From positions 496,001-560,000 of the forward strand of contig CAVXFH010000002.1 of the NCBI GenBank assembly GCA_963761035.1: a stretch of 64,000 nt of DNA, in the 5' to 3' direction. Numbering within the stretch: position 1 is the first letter of the stretch; each line of letters opens with the position of its first letter. Positions 11,546 through 21,354 of the stretch are shown piece after piece. The DNA is from JARRQJ01 sp963761035 (lineage in GTDB: Bacteria; Pseudomonadota; Gammaproteobacteria; DRLM01). The notes beneath the pieces are model-generated. The model worked only from the letters and a program-made list of their open reading frames with translations, did not search any database and was not told the origin of the DNA. A program made the translations under genes and the position numbers.

Positions 11546-11730
11546 CGAGAGCCGGGGCGGGGAGGGTGTGTTTGCCGAAATGGCGGCGGATTTTGCGCGA
11601 TTTTATGGCAGCCAGGGTGCGCGCACTACTCCCCGCTGGCCGTGAACTGCACGTGGACATAACAGAAAAGGGCGTTTATTCTTCCTATACGCCCGCGGCC
11701 AGCTTCAAAACGACGGACTCAAAGGCGTGC

Positions 11731-11852
11731 AGGCACACCACTACGGTCGCCACGATTATCTTCGCGACAAGCGCCCCGCTATTGAGACCTGGGTTGCCTT
11801 GCTAAGCCAACACGCGGCCGAGAACATTACCGCGCTTGGGACGGGATCGTGA
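11731..11852 (+). pseudogene. C-terminal tail of a second, P4-type integrase
   Basis: The frame ending at TGA 11850-11852 reads HHYGRHDYLRDKRPAIETW, which fits the extreme C-terminus of P4-like integrases (Y..HDYL..KR.A...W). It is 190 bases after the first integrase fragment and from a different subfamily. No catalytic part remains. Confidence 0.6.
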
Positions 11853-12031
11853 CGCTGAATGATGACGTGTCACATCCGCCATCAGGTACAGCTACGAGCA
11901 CTTCCTGCTTCATGCCAGCGATGTACGAAACAGTATTTCATATGAAGGCGCCAGGCCCCGACCATTCGGGACACAAAGCCCACCCACGGACGTATCGTGC
12001 CGTGACGCATGGTCCGCTGCTTTGCCCGCAG

Positions 12032-13501
12032 CTAGACAAGCGGGTACGAGCGCATCATTATCAAGAAGAGTGCGCACACGAGGCTCGCCACTACAAATAT
12101 CTGCACCACCCGGACGAACACGCTCATCGCGTCAGCATGTTCACCCCGTTCGTGCCAATTCCAGACTGGCATCGAGACAAAGTCCGCCTCGTTGATCGCG
12201 ATCCCGTTAAGGATACGGGGCTCGAAATATGCCTTCCACCTTTCATGATAGGTCTTCACCTCGCGCTGAAATTCCATGTAGCGGTTTGAGCCGTTTCCCG
12301 CTAGAGTCGCCATACCTTCATGGGCCAAAATAGCGGGAGAGATCATTCCGTAGCGGTCCACCAACCTTTGTTGCCCAGCAAGCTGCGCATCGAATCGGTC
12401 GAGAACCTTCTCGATCTTATCGTCCATGTTCTTTCCATCAAGAAAGAAAGCTCTCATGCGATCCGCTACAACGAATCGCCCGTTCTTCGGCACCAAGGAC
12501 GATGGGTCCGTAACGTAGCCATAGTCGCTACCGTATTTATCCTTAAATCTTGTTAGGCTATCCATTGTTATCAATCGCGTCTGAGTTGCTAAGTCGACCC
12601 TTGATGGAGCCGGACTCAATGCTCCAACCACTAGGTTCACAACGATGGGCATAATTAATACTAACACTACCCACGCTCCAAACAACGTGAGAGCATTAAA
12701 GGCCGAAGAGCGCGCGAGCACATTGACTAATGCACATAGCGCGAACCAAAACAGGCCATAGCCAATGACAAGGCCCGTCCAGATGCCCACCAAAGGAAGC
12801 GACTGGAGACTTCTCGCCTCTGGTCGCACTGCGAGCAGAATCAAGACCGGTACCACAACAGTGCAACCTAACAAGACACTCGCCCTTACGACTACCTTTC
12901 CAGACAACAAAGTGCCAACGGACAAAGGCTGCGACATAAGCATTCGAAGGGTACCATGCTCCCTCTCGGCGGAGAGAAGGTTATAGCTAACCGAGAATAT
13001 GATCAGCGGCAATAAATATGTGACAACGAACGCTAGGTCGAAGCGCCCGCTCAGCAGATTCCAGGGATTCTCGATCTCACTGTCGTACATGAAGTTGACA
13101 CGACTTCTGTTGTTCACTTTATACTCATTCGCGTACATGTCGGACTGACCGAAGGCGATTGGCGCTAACGGCGCGCTCGGCAGTACAGCGTGCCGCCCAG
13201 CCATGTATCCGACAGATGCCGGGTCTGCGGGATTTGCGAAGGGGTCCGGGATCTCTTTGCCCGCGAGGATTTTGCGTAACTCCACAACCATGGCCTGATC
13301 GTGAGCAGCTTGCTCCTGAAGCAGTGATGCGTTATCGCTATCCCTCGTCTCGGTTTGCACCACACCATTAAACAGCGCGTACACAACAAGGACCATCAGG
13401 ACCCCAGCTGACAACCATAGAGTGCGATCCGCCACCAACACCTTTATCTCATGCCGAATCACCACAAGAAGACGATTTCCCGTTCTCACGATAGTCACCA
13501 T
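12032..13501 (-). CDS. ABC transporter permease, DUF3526-type (second of two)
   Basis: 489 residues of the ABC-2 permease class with a large periplasmic insert. A first membrane helix (LWLSAGVLMVLVVYALF) lies near 30-50, then a long soluble loop to about 160, then a cluster of helices between about 165 and 295, and a final helix near the C-terminus (FVVASLVCALFLIMM). It overlaps the other permease by 7 bases and ends the minus-strand cassette with the ATPase. The two probably form a heterodimeric membrane part. Substrate is unknown; DUF3526 pairs are often next to TonB receptors, as here. Confidence 0.8.
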   Translation of the reverse strand: MVTIVRTGNRLLVVIRHEIKVLVADRTLWLSAGVLMVLVVYALFNGVVQTETRDSDNASLLQEQAAHDQAMVVELRKILAGKEIPDPFANPADPASVGYMAGRHAVLPSAPLAPIAFGQSDMYANEYKVNNRSRVNFMYDSEIENPWNLLSGRFDLAFVVTYLLPLIIFSVSYNLLSAEREHGTLRMLMSQPLSVGTLLSGKVVVRASVLLGCTVVVPVLILLAVRPEARSLQSLPLVGIWTGLVIGYGLFWFALCALVNVLARSSAFNALTLFGAWVVLVLIMPIVVNLVVGALSPAPSRVDLATQTRLITMDSLTRFKDKYGSDYGYVTDPSSLVPKNGRFVVADRMRAFFLDGKNMDDKIEKVLDRFDAQLAGQQRLVDRYGMISPAILAHEGMATLAGNGSNRYMEFQREVKTYHERWKAYFEPRILNGIAINEADFVSMPVWNWHERGEHADAMSVFVRVVQIFVVASLVCALFLIMMRSYPLV

Positions 13502-14898
13502 GCTCCTTCACGAGGGGCCGAATGCCGCGCAAACATGATGGATATAATCATGCCAACGCATAATACGAGGAGGCTTCTCCAATTTTCCTCAATAACTGCC
13601 GCCGGACCGGGCATGCGATATTCGAACGGCGGAAGCTCATGCCACAGTTCCGTTGAAGCCTGATAGGTGAAATGCGCCTCGCCATGCCCATCGGCATGCT
13701 CGACCAAATCATGACTCACGAGGTCCTGGATCTCCCGGCGGTATTTTTCGGCCGCGGTCGAAAACTCACGATGCTGCTGAAAGTCCGTACCCGCAATTCC
13801 CATTGAGAAGGCCCGAAGGGCGACAGTCGGCAACAAGGCACCTACCCATTCCTGAATTTGCTGTTGATGTGAATAGCTATCCCAGAGCCTGTTAAAGTGC
13901 TCATCCAAAACCTTGTAGCCGGCGTGATCCGTAACCTCGAGGGCAAGTCCCCATTTCTCCATTGAGACTCCTGGTCCCCATACCGCTCCCCCGCCAAATT
14001 CACGCGTCCAAGCATGCAGCTGGGCGTCGTGTAGATCCGCATTCAGGCTACTTTCAAACTGCCTACGCGTCTCGCTGGGAAAGATAAGGCGCGATCCGTC
14101 AGAAACAACCCTCGGCGCCAGGACGGCGACTATGATCCACAAGGAGAGCAGCGTCGTGAGAGCGCGCCCGGGTGTCTTGGCGCGAGCAGATACGGCAACG
14201 GTCAGAAAGACAAATATCGCAAGATAGACGCAGTATCCAAGTCCCAGCCAGATCAAGCGCGCGAACGCATCGAGCCGAGCGCCAGGCTCAGAAACTGCCA
14301 TGACCGCGGCCCCCACCACGAGTGCCGCCGGCAACAACAGAAAGAGAAGACTTACCGTCAGAGCCAACGCCTTTCCCCACAAGATCTGTCTGGGGGAAAT
14401 GCCCAAGCTGAGCACCTGGCGCAAGATGCCCTGATCGCGATCACCGGCGATAGAATTGAATCCAAGAATAATCACCAGAAGCGGGCCGAGTATCTGAAGT
14501 ACCCACGCGGACGATAGTATGCCGAATCGTTCCAAGCCGGTTGCATCTTGCGCGGGGCGAAACTTCACCTCACTTTCCCGATGCGCCTGCAGCCAGATCG
14601 TGGTGCCAACATATGGCGTTATTCCTGGGTCGACGATCGACAACGGCGGCACCGGCTTAAACACGTGCATCCCAAGGTGAGCCGCATCATGAGGATGCCG
14701 CGAGGGTTGATTCAGCCACGCCTTGTAATCCAAGGCCTGCGCAGTTGCTCTTTCGGCCCGCGTCTCCTCAACATGCTTCCAGCCAACAGCGAGTGCTGCC
14801 ACCAATAAGGCCAGCATGATTGTGCCCGTCCAGAATAGGCGCCCATCCCGTACAAATTCGGTAATATCACGTTGCGCAATTAGTCGCAGCTGGATCAT
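13495..14898 (-). CDS. ABC transporter permease, DUF3526-type (first of two)
   Basis: 467 residues, same layout as its neighbour: an N-terminal helix (LFWTGTIMLALLVAALAVGW), a soluble segment to about 150, then helices such as VLQILGPLLVIILGFNSIAG and the family-typical AGDRDQGILRQVLS next to it, and a last helix near SLLVLCVGMIISIMFAR. Its start codon at 14898 shares a base with the ATPase stop, so translation is coupled. Together with the ATPase and second permease it would make a four-subunit ABC unit. Export or uptake direction cannot be read from the sequence. Confidence 0.8.
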   Translation of the reverse strand: MIQLRLIAQRDITEFVRDGRLFWTGTIMLALLVAALAVGWKHVEETRAERATAQALDYKAWLNQPSRHPHDAAHLGMHVFKPVPPLSIVDPGITPYVGTTIWLQAHRESEVKFRPAQDATGLERFGILSSAWVLQILGPLLVIILGFNSIAGDRDQGILRQVLSLGISPRQILWGKALALTVSLLFLLLPAALVVGAAVMAVSEPGARLDAFARLIWLGLGYCVYLAIFVFLTVAVSARAKTPGRALTTLLSLWIIVAVLAPRVVSDGSRLIFPSETRRQFESSLNADLHDAQLHAWTREFGGGAVWGPGVSMEKWGLALEVTDHAGYKVLDEHFNRLWDSYSHQQQIQEWVGALLPTVALRAFSMGIAGTDFQQHREFSTAAEKYRREIQDLVSHDLVEHADGHGEAHFTYQASTELWHELPPFEYRMPGPAAVIEENWRSLLVLCVGMIISIMFARHSAPREGAW

Positions 14899-15599
14899 TA
14901 GTTCATGTGCCTCAGATACATCGCCTCAAGATCCACGTGGCTCAGGTCTCCTGCGCTGATGTTTTCCACCAACCGTCCTTCGCGCATGATGCCAATTCGC
15001 GTGCCCGTCTGCTTCGCGTGAAACAGATCATGGGTGGTGGTCAATACTGCAACCCCCGCCCTGCTAGCTGCCTTGAGCAACTCAGAGAATTCGTTGGCCG
15101 CTTTGGGGTCAAGGCCGGAGGTGGGCTCATCGAGTAGCAATGCCTTGGCTTGTTTAGCCAACGCAATCGCAATTCCGACCTTCTGGCGCATCCCCTTCGA
15201 ATAGGTCGCGACCCGCCGATCAGCGGCGGCGGCACCCAAACCAACCTGGTCCAAAAGACCAAGCAAATGTTCTCGGGATGGGGCCTTCCCAAGCGCAAGG
15301 GCGCAGAAATAACGAAGATTTTCTAAACCGGTAAGGACACCATAGAGCATGACCTGCTCGGGGATATATGAGACATGTCTCTTCGACTCGAGGGAATAAG
15401 CGGCAACGTCGCGCCCATCAATGAGAACCTGTCCATCTGTCGGCCTGATGAAATTCAGGAACAGGTTAATCAAAGTGGTCTTTCCTGCTCCGTTTGCGCC
15501 CAATAAACAGTAGATTTCTCCCGGGGCAACCCTTAACGAAACCTTGTTTAACGCAAGGGTGTTACCAAATTGCTTTGTCACTTCTATCGCCTCAAGCAT
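14898..15599 (-). CDS. ABC transporter ATP-binding protein
   Basis: 233 residues with all ABC motifs: Walker A GANGAGKTT near 34, signature YSKGMRQKVG near 134, Walker B ALLLDEPTSGLDP near 155 and the switch His in TTTHD. There is no extra domain. It energises the two DUF3526-like permeases downstream with which it overlaps. It starts 109 bases after the TonB receptor stop, in the same direction. ABC-2 type ATPases of this branch resemble NosF/CcmA-like proteins. Confidence 0.92.
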   Translation of the reverse strand: MLEAIEVTKQFGNTLALNKVSLRVAPGEIYCLLGANGAGKTTLINLFLNFIRPTDGQVLIDGRDVAAYSLESKRHVSYIPEQVMLYGVLTGLENLRYFCALALGKAPSREHLLGLLDQVGLGAAAADRRVATYSKGMRQKVGIAIALAKQAKALLLDEPTSGLDPKAANEFSELLKAASRAGVAVLTTTHDLFHAKQTGTRIGIMREGRLVENISAGDLSHVDLEAMYLRHMN

Positions 15600-15708
15600 T
15601 GTCCCGACCTCTTCACAGATAAACCTACCAATCCCGTTGAGATGATGTTTTCCAAGCCCAAATTTAGGCGCGGTAGCTCAATGCACCTTGAACCGCCTTC
15701 TGCGACTC

Positions 15709-18171
15709 CTAGAAATGCGTCGTGAAGGTTAAGTCGACGCTTCGCGGTGGGGCTATAGTTAGCATATCCGACGAAATATCCGTGTAATCAGCATATAGTT
15801 CATCGGTCAAATTGCGCCCGCGGAGGGTGAACTCGCCAAATGAAAGGCGGTAGGTCATTGCCGCCTCCACCGTCGTATAGTCGGTAACCTGAATGGTGTT
15901 TGCGTTGTCTGTGTAGTAACGCCCGGAATGGTGGACCCCAGCGCTAAGCACCATGGGGATTCCCGTCAGTGTGTAATAGGCGAAGAGGCTTCCAACTTGC
16001 TCTGGAACGCGGGGCGGCGTATTTCCCTCCCTGCTGACGCCGCCTGCCTCGATGAGCTTGTCAAACTTTGCATCCAGCGCGGTATAGTTAGCGTCGACTC
16101 TCAGCTGCGACGTGATTGCCGCGGATACCGCCAGCTCGAAGCCGCGCGAAGATTGTTGACCGCCCTGTACGATCTGAGTAGGGTCGTTGGGATCTCTGGT
16201 GAGAATGTCGTCTTCCGTAATTTGGTAGACGGAAAAGGTCGTGTCGACACGATCGTCCAAGAAGGTACTCTTCACTCCAGCTTCCACCGATTGGCCTGTT
16301 GACAAATCGAAACTCGTCTGTGCCTTCGCGACGCTTAGCAGGGAGCCGGGTGGTACGATGGCAGTGCTATATTCAGCGAAGAGTTGCGTTTTCGGAAATA
16401 GGTCGTAGACCATTCCAGCCCTCCATGTGACAGAGGACCAGTTTCGGTTGATGGGGGTCACGGCGCCACTGTTGACGTTCAAGTCAGAGCGATCAAAGTC
16501 GATGTTGTCGTATCGTGCCCCTAACACAACAAGCAAGCGTTTTGTCAGGTTGAGTGCATCCTCGGCGAATACCGCGTAATTATCGATCGTCGCATCGCGA
16601 TTAGTGCGCGATGGAAATATGGTGGGATTGTCGCCGACCGGGAATTGGCCCCGGTCTGGGTTGTATGGGTCAACAGCGGTTGTATCTCCGAAGCGCCGCT
16701 TCGTAAAGAAGCTCATATCGCTATATTCCAATCCCACGGAGCTGCGGTTCCGCAAACCGGCAAGCATATAGTCCCCGGATGCGACAGCGCGATCAATCCA
16801 ATAGTCGAAGTCATGGGTGACGATGCCGGTGCTGCGGTCTATTAGGTTTGTCGTAGAATTGAAGCTATAGAACTCCGCATCGATGAACCTGCGGTCGGAA
16901 TGATAAAAGTCGAGATGATTTGATACCGACCAATGCTTGCTAACTTCGTAACTGACCTTCGTTCGGTACCACTCAGTATCGGAGTCAATGACTGCGTTCG
17001 TCACATTGAAATTGACGTCCCTCATCGCCTTGTCAATGACACGCCCATCCGCACTTTTCGCTATGTCCGTGGGGTCTCGCGCGAAGTCACGCGGGACAAG
17101 AGGCGTGCCGTAGTAGCCTGAATCGTATTCGTCCTTGAAGTAGTCAACTGCCAGATCGACAGTCAAGCGTTCCAGCGGGCGCCACTTTAAGCTGATGCTT
17201 GCTCCATAGAAATCAGACGGAGAGTCGTCGACGTAGCCATCAGAGTGACTATAGCTGGCGACGGCACGGACTGCGGCCGTACTGCTGATCGGAAAATTTG
17301 TATCTGCAGCTAGGCGAGCGCTTCCAAAGCTACCATATCCAGCCTGCAGGGCGGTTTCCTGTGAACCTAGCTTGGCCCTCTTTGGAACGAGGTCGATCGT
17401 TCCCGCCAAGGCGCCCTCACCATACATGACCGATGAAGGACCTTTGAGAACCTCGACACGGTCAAAGAACCAGCTGTCCTGAACACGTGTAAAAAATGCC
17501 GTCGTTGAAGGGCGGACCCCATCGTAAAGCATGCCAATGGCACCACCGGAGAATCCCCGAAGTGAGACAAGCCCCGGGCTGGTGGGAACATTGGCAGATG
17601 TCAGCCCCGGCATCCGGTTAAAAGCCTCCATCGTATTGTACGCGCCCAGTTCCTGCATCTGGGCTTGGGTCAGTACGTCGACAACCGCTGGCGTCTCTCG
17701 GACGGTGAGCCCGAGACGAGTCCCCGCTTCGCTAGCCGTGTCTAGATTCGCGCCCTCTTGAACGGCCATCGGGGGTAATTGCAGTCGCTTGCCTTCAGGA
17801 TCTGGGGTCGCCGCTGCGGCGGGTGGATTTATCGAAGTTCCCTGGTCTCTGGGACGGCCTGGTCTTACAACGACCGTGTTTTGGGCAGTAAAGGCATATT
17901 CCAAACCGTTCCCCGCCAGCAGCTCTTCCAGCGCCTGGCGCACTGTCAAGTTACCCTGCACCTCCTTGCTTGTGAGGCCTTTAACATCCTTCTCAGCGAG
18001 CAGCAGCTGAATGTTTGCCTGTTCGGCGAGCGCCTCCAGCGCGGACGCCAACGGCTGCGAGGGAATGGCAAACTGAAAGCGCTGGTCATCGGCCGCGGCG
18101 CACATCGCAACCAAGTAGCCAATGCAACCGAGCACGAAGCCAGAAAGAAACCTCACACGCCGAGATACCAT
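15709..18171 (-). CDS. TonB-dependent siderophore-type receptor with N-terminal STN signalling domain
   Basis: An 820-residue outer-membrane receptor. A signal peptide ends near CAAADDQR; the STN domain (about 30-110, FAIPSQPLASALEALAEQA) is the part that contacts FecR-like regulators; the plug follows (about 155-280, with TPAVVDVLTQAQMQEL and LKGPSSVMYGEGALAG); then a 22-strand-type barrel ends in Phe (TFTTHF). This is the FpvA/FecA-like architecture for ferric-siderophore uptake with transcriptional signalling. The fecI-fecR genes lie directly upstream and the ABC genes downstream. Ligand unknown. Ten Gs sit directly before the start codon. Confidence 0.92.
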   Translation of the reverse strand: MVSRRVRFLSGFVLGCIGYLVAMCAAADDQRFQFAIPSQPLASALEALAEQANIQLLLAEKDVKGLTSKEVQGNLTVRQALEELLAGNGLEYAFTAQNTVVVRPGRPRDQGTSINPPAAAATPDPEGKRLQLPPMAVQEGANLDTASEAGTRLGLTVRETPAVVDVLTQAQMQELGAYNTMEAFNRMPGLTSANVPTSPGLVSLRGFSGGAIGMLYDGVRPSTTAFFTRVQDSWFFDRVEVLKGPSSVMYGEGALAGTIDLVPKRAKLGSQETALQAGYGSFGSARLAADTNFPISSTAAVRAVASYSHSDGYVDDSPSDFYGASISLKWRPLERLTVDLAVDYFKDEYDSGYYGTPLVPRDFARDPTDIAKSADGRVIDKAMRDVNFNVTNAVIDSDTEWYRTKVSYEVSKHWSVSNHLDFYHSDRRFIDAEFYSFNSTTNLIDRSTGIVTHDFDYWIDRAVASGDYMLAGLRNRSSVGLEYSDMSFFTKRRFGDTTAVDPYNPDRGQFPVGDNPTIFPSRTNRDATIDNYAVFAEDALNLTKRLLVVLGARYDNIDFDRSDLNVNSGAVTPINRNWSSVTWRAGMVYDLFPKTQLFAEYSTAIVPPGSLLSVAKAQTSFDLSTGQSVEAGVKSTFLDDRVDTTFSVYQITEDDILTRDPNDPTQIVQGGQQSSRGFELAVSAAITSQLRVDANYTALDAKFDKLIEAGGVSREGNTPPRVPEQVGSLFAYYTLTGIPMVLSAGVHHSGRYYTDNANTIQVTDYTTVEAAMTYRLSFGEFTLRGRNLTDELYADYTDISSDMLTIAPPRSVDLTFTTHF

Positions 18172-18172
18172 A

Positions 18173-18182
18173 CCCCCCCCCC
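18173..18182 (-). repeat. Poly-G tract in the ribosome-binding position of the TonB receptor
   Basis: Ten consecutive Cs on the plus strand, so ten Gs on the receptor mRNA, one base before the ATG at 18171. No other ribosome site is present. Homopolymer tracts of this length slip during replication and could change the spacing for translation initiation. Confidence 0.7.
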
Positions 18183-18285
18183 ATTATGTTTTAACGGAAC
18201 GCTCCGTTTGGGGTATAGACGATTCAGGAGGAAAAATCACGGCAGCTAAAAGAAGACCTGCCAATCCTGACGACGGAAAGAGAAT

Positions 18286-19287
18286 CTAATGAGGTAGGCT
18301 GTCGTCGTGATTTTGAGTAATAGGAGTCTCGATGGCGGACAAAACTATCGTGCCGTCGTCGCGATGCGAGACATTGACCGGAAGAACCGCTTCAATGGAA
18401 AGGAGCAGCGCATCAAGATTGTCTATCTTAAATGTTCCCCTCAGAGCGAGTTGACCTAGGCTAGGGTCCGCGATCAAAATATTCTTATCGTGATAGCGCT
18501 GCACCTCTTGCACGACCTGCTGTAATGGCGTATCCCGAAATACGAAGAGATCTCTGCTCCATGCTGTTGCGGCATTCATATTGACGTTTTGTTTCGCTTC
18601 GAAGTGCCCTGCGTCATTATACGCTATGCGCTCTCCTGGCCCCAGCCACTTGCTCTCTTCACCCGTATCCATCGTTACGGAGACGGCTCCTTGTAGCACC
18701 GTGACTGAAATATTATTGGGTCGTCGATAGACGTCGAATACCGTCCCCAGATCTCGAATGATGCCGTTCGCTGCGACAACTTGTAGCGGCCGGTGGTCAG
18801 CGCCATTGACGGTGACCAAGACCTCCCCTCGGATAAGCTCAATCCGCCGTAATTCGCTGGAGAATCGTACGCCTATTTGCGAATCGGTATTTAGCTTAAC
18901 CTGCGAGCCGTCAGCGAGTTTAATATCCTGCTGTTGTCCTTTTGCTGTCTGATAATCGTAACTGGCGCCTTCTCGGCTGTTGAAGTCAAACAATAAAAAG
19001 GCAACCGCAATGATTACCAAGATAGATGCCGCCAGCGACAATGCAAAGTAGCGACGGCGCGGCCGATAGCGGAGTGCAGCAACCACTTCCGGGAGCGTTT
19101 CGGGGGTGCGGTCCCGCAATTCCCTCAGCCAGCGATCGGCCCGCTGATATTCCGTGCGATTCAGATCACTCCTTGAGACCCACGCCTCAAAAAGTTCGCG
19201 ATCCTCCGGGCCACTTTCACCGGAGTTGAGACGGGTCACCCAAGTGACCGCCTCCGTTTTGACGATGTCGTCCTCTGCCATGAGCAT
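18286..19287 (-). CDS. FecR-like anti-sigma regulator
   Basis: 333 residues of the FecR family. The N-terminal cytoplasmic sigma-binding part (about 1-70, with AVTWVTRLNSGE and FEAWVSRSDLNRTEYQRADR) is followed by one membrane helix (about 74-95, FALSLAASILVIIAVAFLL) and a periplasmic FecR domain (about 115-215, LADGSQVKLNTDSQIGVRF). The C-terminal STN-like part (about 245-315) contacts the receptor. It would hold or activate the sigma factor upstream depending on receptor signalling. The TonB receptor begins 114 bases downstream. The start codon is uncertain: ATG at 19287 or 19281. Confidence 0.92.
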   Translation of the reverse strand: MLMAEDDIVKTEAVTWVTRLNSGESGPEDRELFEAWVSRSDLNRTEYQRADRWLRELRDRTPETLPEVVAALRYRPRRRYFALSLAASILVIIAVAFLLFDFNSREGASYDYQTAKGQQQDIKLADGSQVKLNTDSQIGVRFSSELRRIELIRGEVLVTVNGADHRPLQVVAANGIIRDLGTVFDVYRRPNNISVTVLQGAVSVTMDTGEESKWLGPGERIAYNDAGHFEAKQNVNMNAATAWSRDLFVFRDTPLQQVVQEVQRYHDKNILIADPSLGQLALRGTFKIDNLDALLLSIEAVLPVNVSHRDDGTIVLSAIETPITQNHDDSLPH

Positions 19288-19355
19288 TCGCTATATTGTC
19301 TTGCGATGGTATCAGCAGTTTAGACGAAGGAGTAGCGCGAAAGACGGCAGCTCAA

Positions 19356-19874
19356 CTAGCGCCCGAACCGGGATCGGTGGCGATAGCAATGCTCAAAAGC
19401 TCTGACAATATACCGCTCGGCGGTTCTTTGATGAATCCCAAGATGCTTGGCGATTTCCGTATGTGTCATACCCATTACCCACTTGAGCAGGAAGGCGTGT
19501 CTAACCACAACCGGCAGCTCATTCAAGGTCTTCCTAAAGCTTTCCAGCGCAAAGCTTCCGTCGGCAATGTCTTCCGGGCTGGGGTGCGCAGACGCCAGGG
19601 AGTCGGGATCAGCTTCTTCCGGCACAGATCTTATCTTCAGGTATCGGATACGATCGATCGCGAGGTTATATGCAGTTCTATAGGCGAAGCCACTAAGGTT
19701 CCGAATGGAACTGGGGTCTTGAAGCTTAAGCAAGTGGAGGTAAGTGTCCTGAACAACATCATCAACCTCGTCTGCGGGAAGCCGCCTCCTTAATATGCGC
19801 ACGAGAGGCTGGCCAATCTCTTTTACGAGATTGGCGATCGAGCAGTTCCAGTTATCTGGCTTTTTGGATGCCAA
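19356..19874 (-). CDS. ECF sigma factor, FecI-like
   Basis: 172 residues with sigma region 2 (LVRILRRRLPADEVDDVVQDTY-like stretch near 22-45) and region 4 (LKWVMGMTHTEIAKHLGIHQ near 130-150, a helix-turn-helix). It would direct transcription of the receptor and ABC genes downstream when FecR passes a signal. The start is TTG in this frame with no clear ribosome site; the frame is open only about ten codons further upstream. Next gene, fecR, starts 68 bases downstream. Confidence 0.9.
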   Translation of the reverse strand: MASKKPDNWNCSIANLVKEIGQPLVRILRRRLPADEVDDVVQDTYLHLLKLQDPSSIRNLSGFAYRTAYNLAIDRIRYLKIRSVPEEADPDSLASAHPSPEDIADGSFALESFRKTLNELPVVVRHAFLLKWVMGMTHTEIAKHLGIHQRTAERYIVRAFEHCYRHRSRFGR

Positions 19875-20015
19875 GGAGAGTGCGGCTGTTCTAAGGTCGT
19901 GCTACGGATTTATATTACGTAGCACTGGAGTGTCTGTCAAACGCAGCTTGGATCCCGGTTGCAAGCTTCGGCCCCCTAAATACTGAAACCCCTTCTTCCT
20001 CCGCCCCCAACGCAG

Positions 20016-21245
20016 TCCCCCTGCCCCGCCTGGCCGGGGTGACCCAGGCGCGATGCCGGCTGTTCGGGGCGAACACGCCATGGAAGCGGGTGAGGTTGAC
20101 CTTTGGTCTGGGCACCAGGGCCGCCAGCCTTGAAATGAAATCCAGCGGCTCAAAGATGACGTGCGTGGTCCCGTCCCGGTAGGGTGTCTTCAGCTCGTAA
20201 CGGATGTTGCCCTTCGGCATCAGCGACAGCCGCTTTTCCGACACCGCCGGGCGGCTGATATACCGGCACAGCCGTTCCCGCTTCTTGCGTTCATGGGCCT
20301 TGGCCGCCACCCCGGCGTGCAGGCTGAAAACCCGCCACCTTGCTGACGGCGTCGCCGCAATGATCGTACGGGTCACAGGCCGGCACAGTCTGCAGAGTGA
20401 ACACCTTGCGCCCCTGTTGCGGGCCGACGGCGATGCGGTAGGTGATCGAGTGCCCCAGCAGCTCATGCAGCGGATCGTCGTCCACGGCATCCGTGGCCAG
20501 GTAGCTGTTCTCCGCGTCTCGACCCAGCAGCCCCTGCCGCTCCAAATAGCGCCCGACACGGTGGGCGATGGCGCGCCAGTTGCGTGAGCTCCTGAGTGGT
20601 CGGCGCCTTGACCCGGCAAAACCGGAGAGTCTCGTCGGGGCGGTCGATGTACACGCCATCGAGGAACAGCATGTGGAGGTGAATGTTCAGATTCAGCGCG
20701 CTGCCGAAGCGCTGGATCAGCGTGACCGCGCCGGTGCTGGCCGTTTTGTGGGTATGACCTGCTTTCCTGATCAGGTGTGTGGCGATGATGCGGTAGACGA
20801 TACCGAGCACTTGCCCCAGGATCGCCGGCCGGGTGGCGAACAAAAACCGTAACTGAAAAGGGAAGCTGAGCACCCACTGCCGCATAGGCTGTTCGGGCAG
20901 AACTTCATCGACGAGCAACGCCGCGCTTTCCGCCATGCGCCGCGCCCCGCAGCTGGGGCAAAAGCCGCGTCGTTTGCAGCTGAACGCGACCAGCTGCTCG
21001 GCGTGGCAGGACTCGCAACGCACCCGCAGGAAGCCGTGTTCCAGCCGGCCGCACCTGAGGTAATCCTCGAACTCGCGCTGGACATAGGCCGATAGGTCCC
21101 TGCCCTGCGCCGCAAATTGGGCGGCGAAGGCCGGGTAGTGCTGTTCGACAATCCGGTAGAGAAGAGTTTGTTCGGGCCGGTGACGCTGGTAACGGCCAGC
21201 CGGCCTGTCCTCCTCGGCATTCCTTGCCGCGGCGAAAAGGGACAT
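20016..21245 (-). pseudogene. IS91-family transposase, frameshifted and C-terminally truncated
   Basis: The first 220 codons give a good IS91 transposase: a zinc-binding region (CESCHAEQLVAFSCKRRGFC with CPSCGARR) and the HUH motif HLHMLFLDGVY. A shift near 20570 moves the frame to the one reading IAHRVGRYLERQGLLGRDAE and PLHELLGHSITYRI, and a second shift in an A4 run at 20327-20330 moves it to SLHAGVAAKAHERKK, CRYISRPAVSEKRLSL and FHGVFAPNSRHRA. After about 20016 the family ends, losing the last domain. Three frames are needed for one protein, so it is inactive unless the shifts are read errors. Confidence 0.9.
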
Positions 21246-21354
21246 GATTCGCGTCCTTGCGATATTGTCCTAGCGTACAGCCTATCGCCCGGTAGCCGCT
21301 TCCAGCAGTCCGGGCTTATTTTTGCGAATATTATAGCGATCCCAATCCCCTACT

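Noticed and set aside
11545..11805. Open frames between the two integrase fragments (for example the one starting at 11566)
   Set aside because: No family features, no ribosome site and unusual composition; they read through decayed integrase or element DNA.
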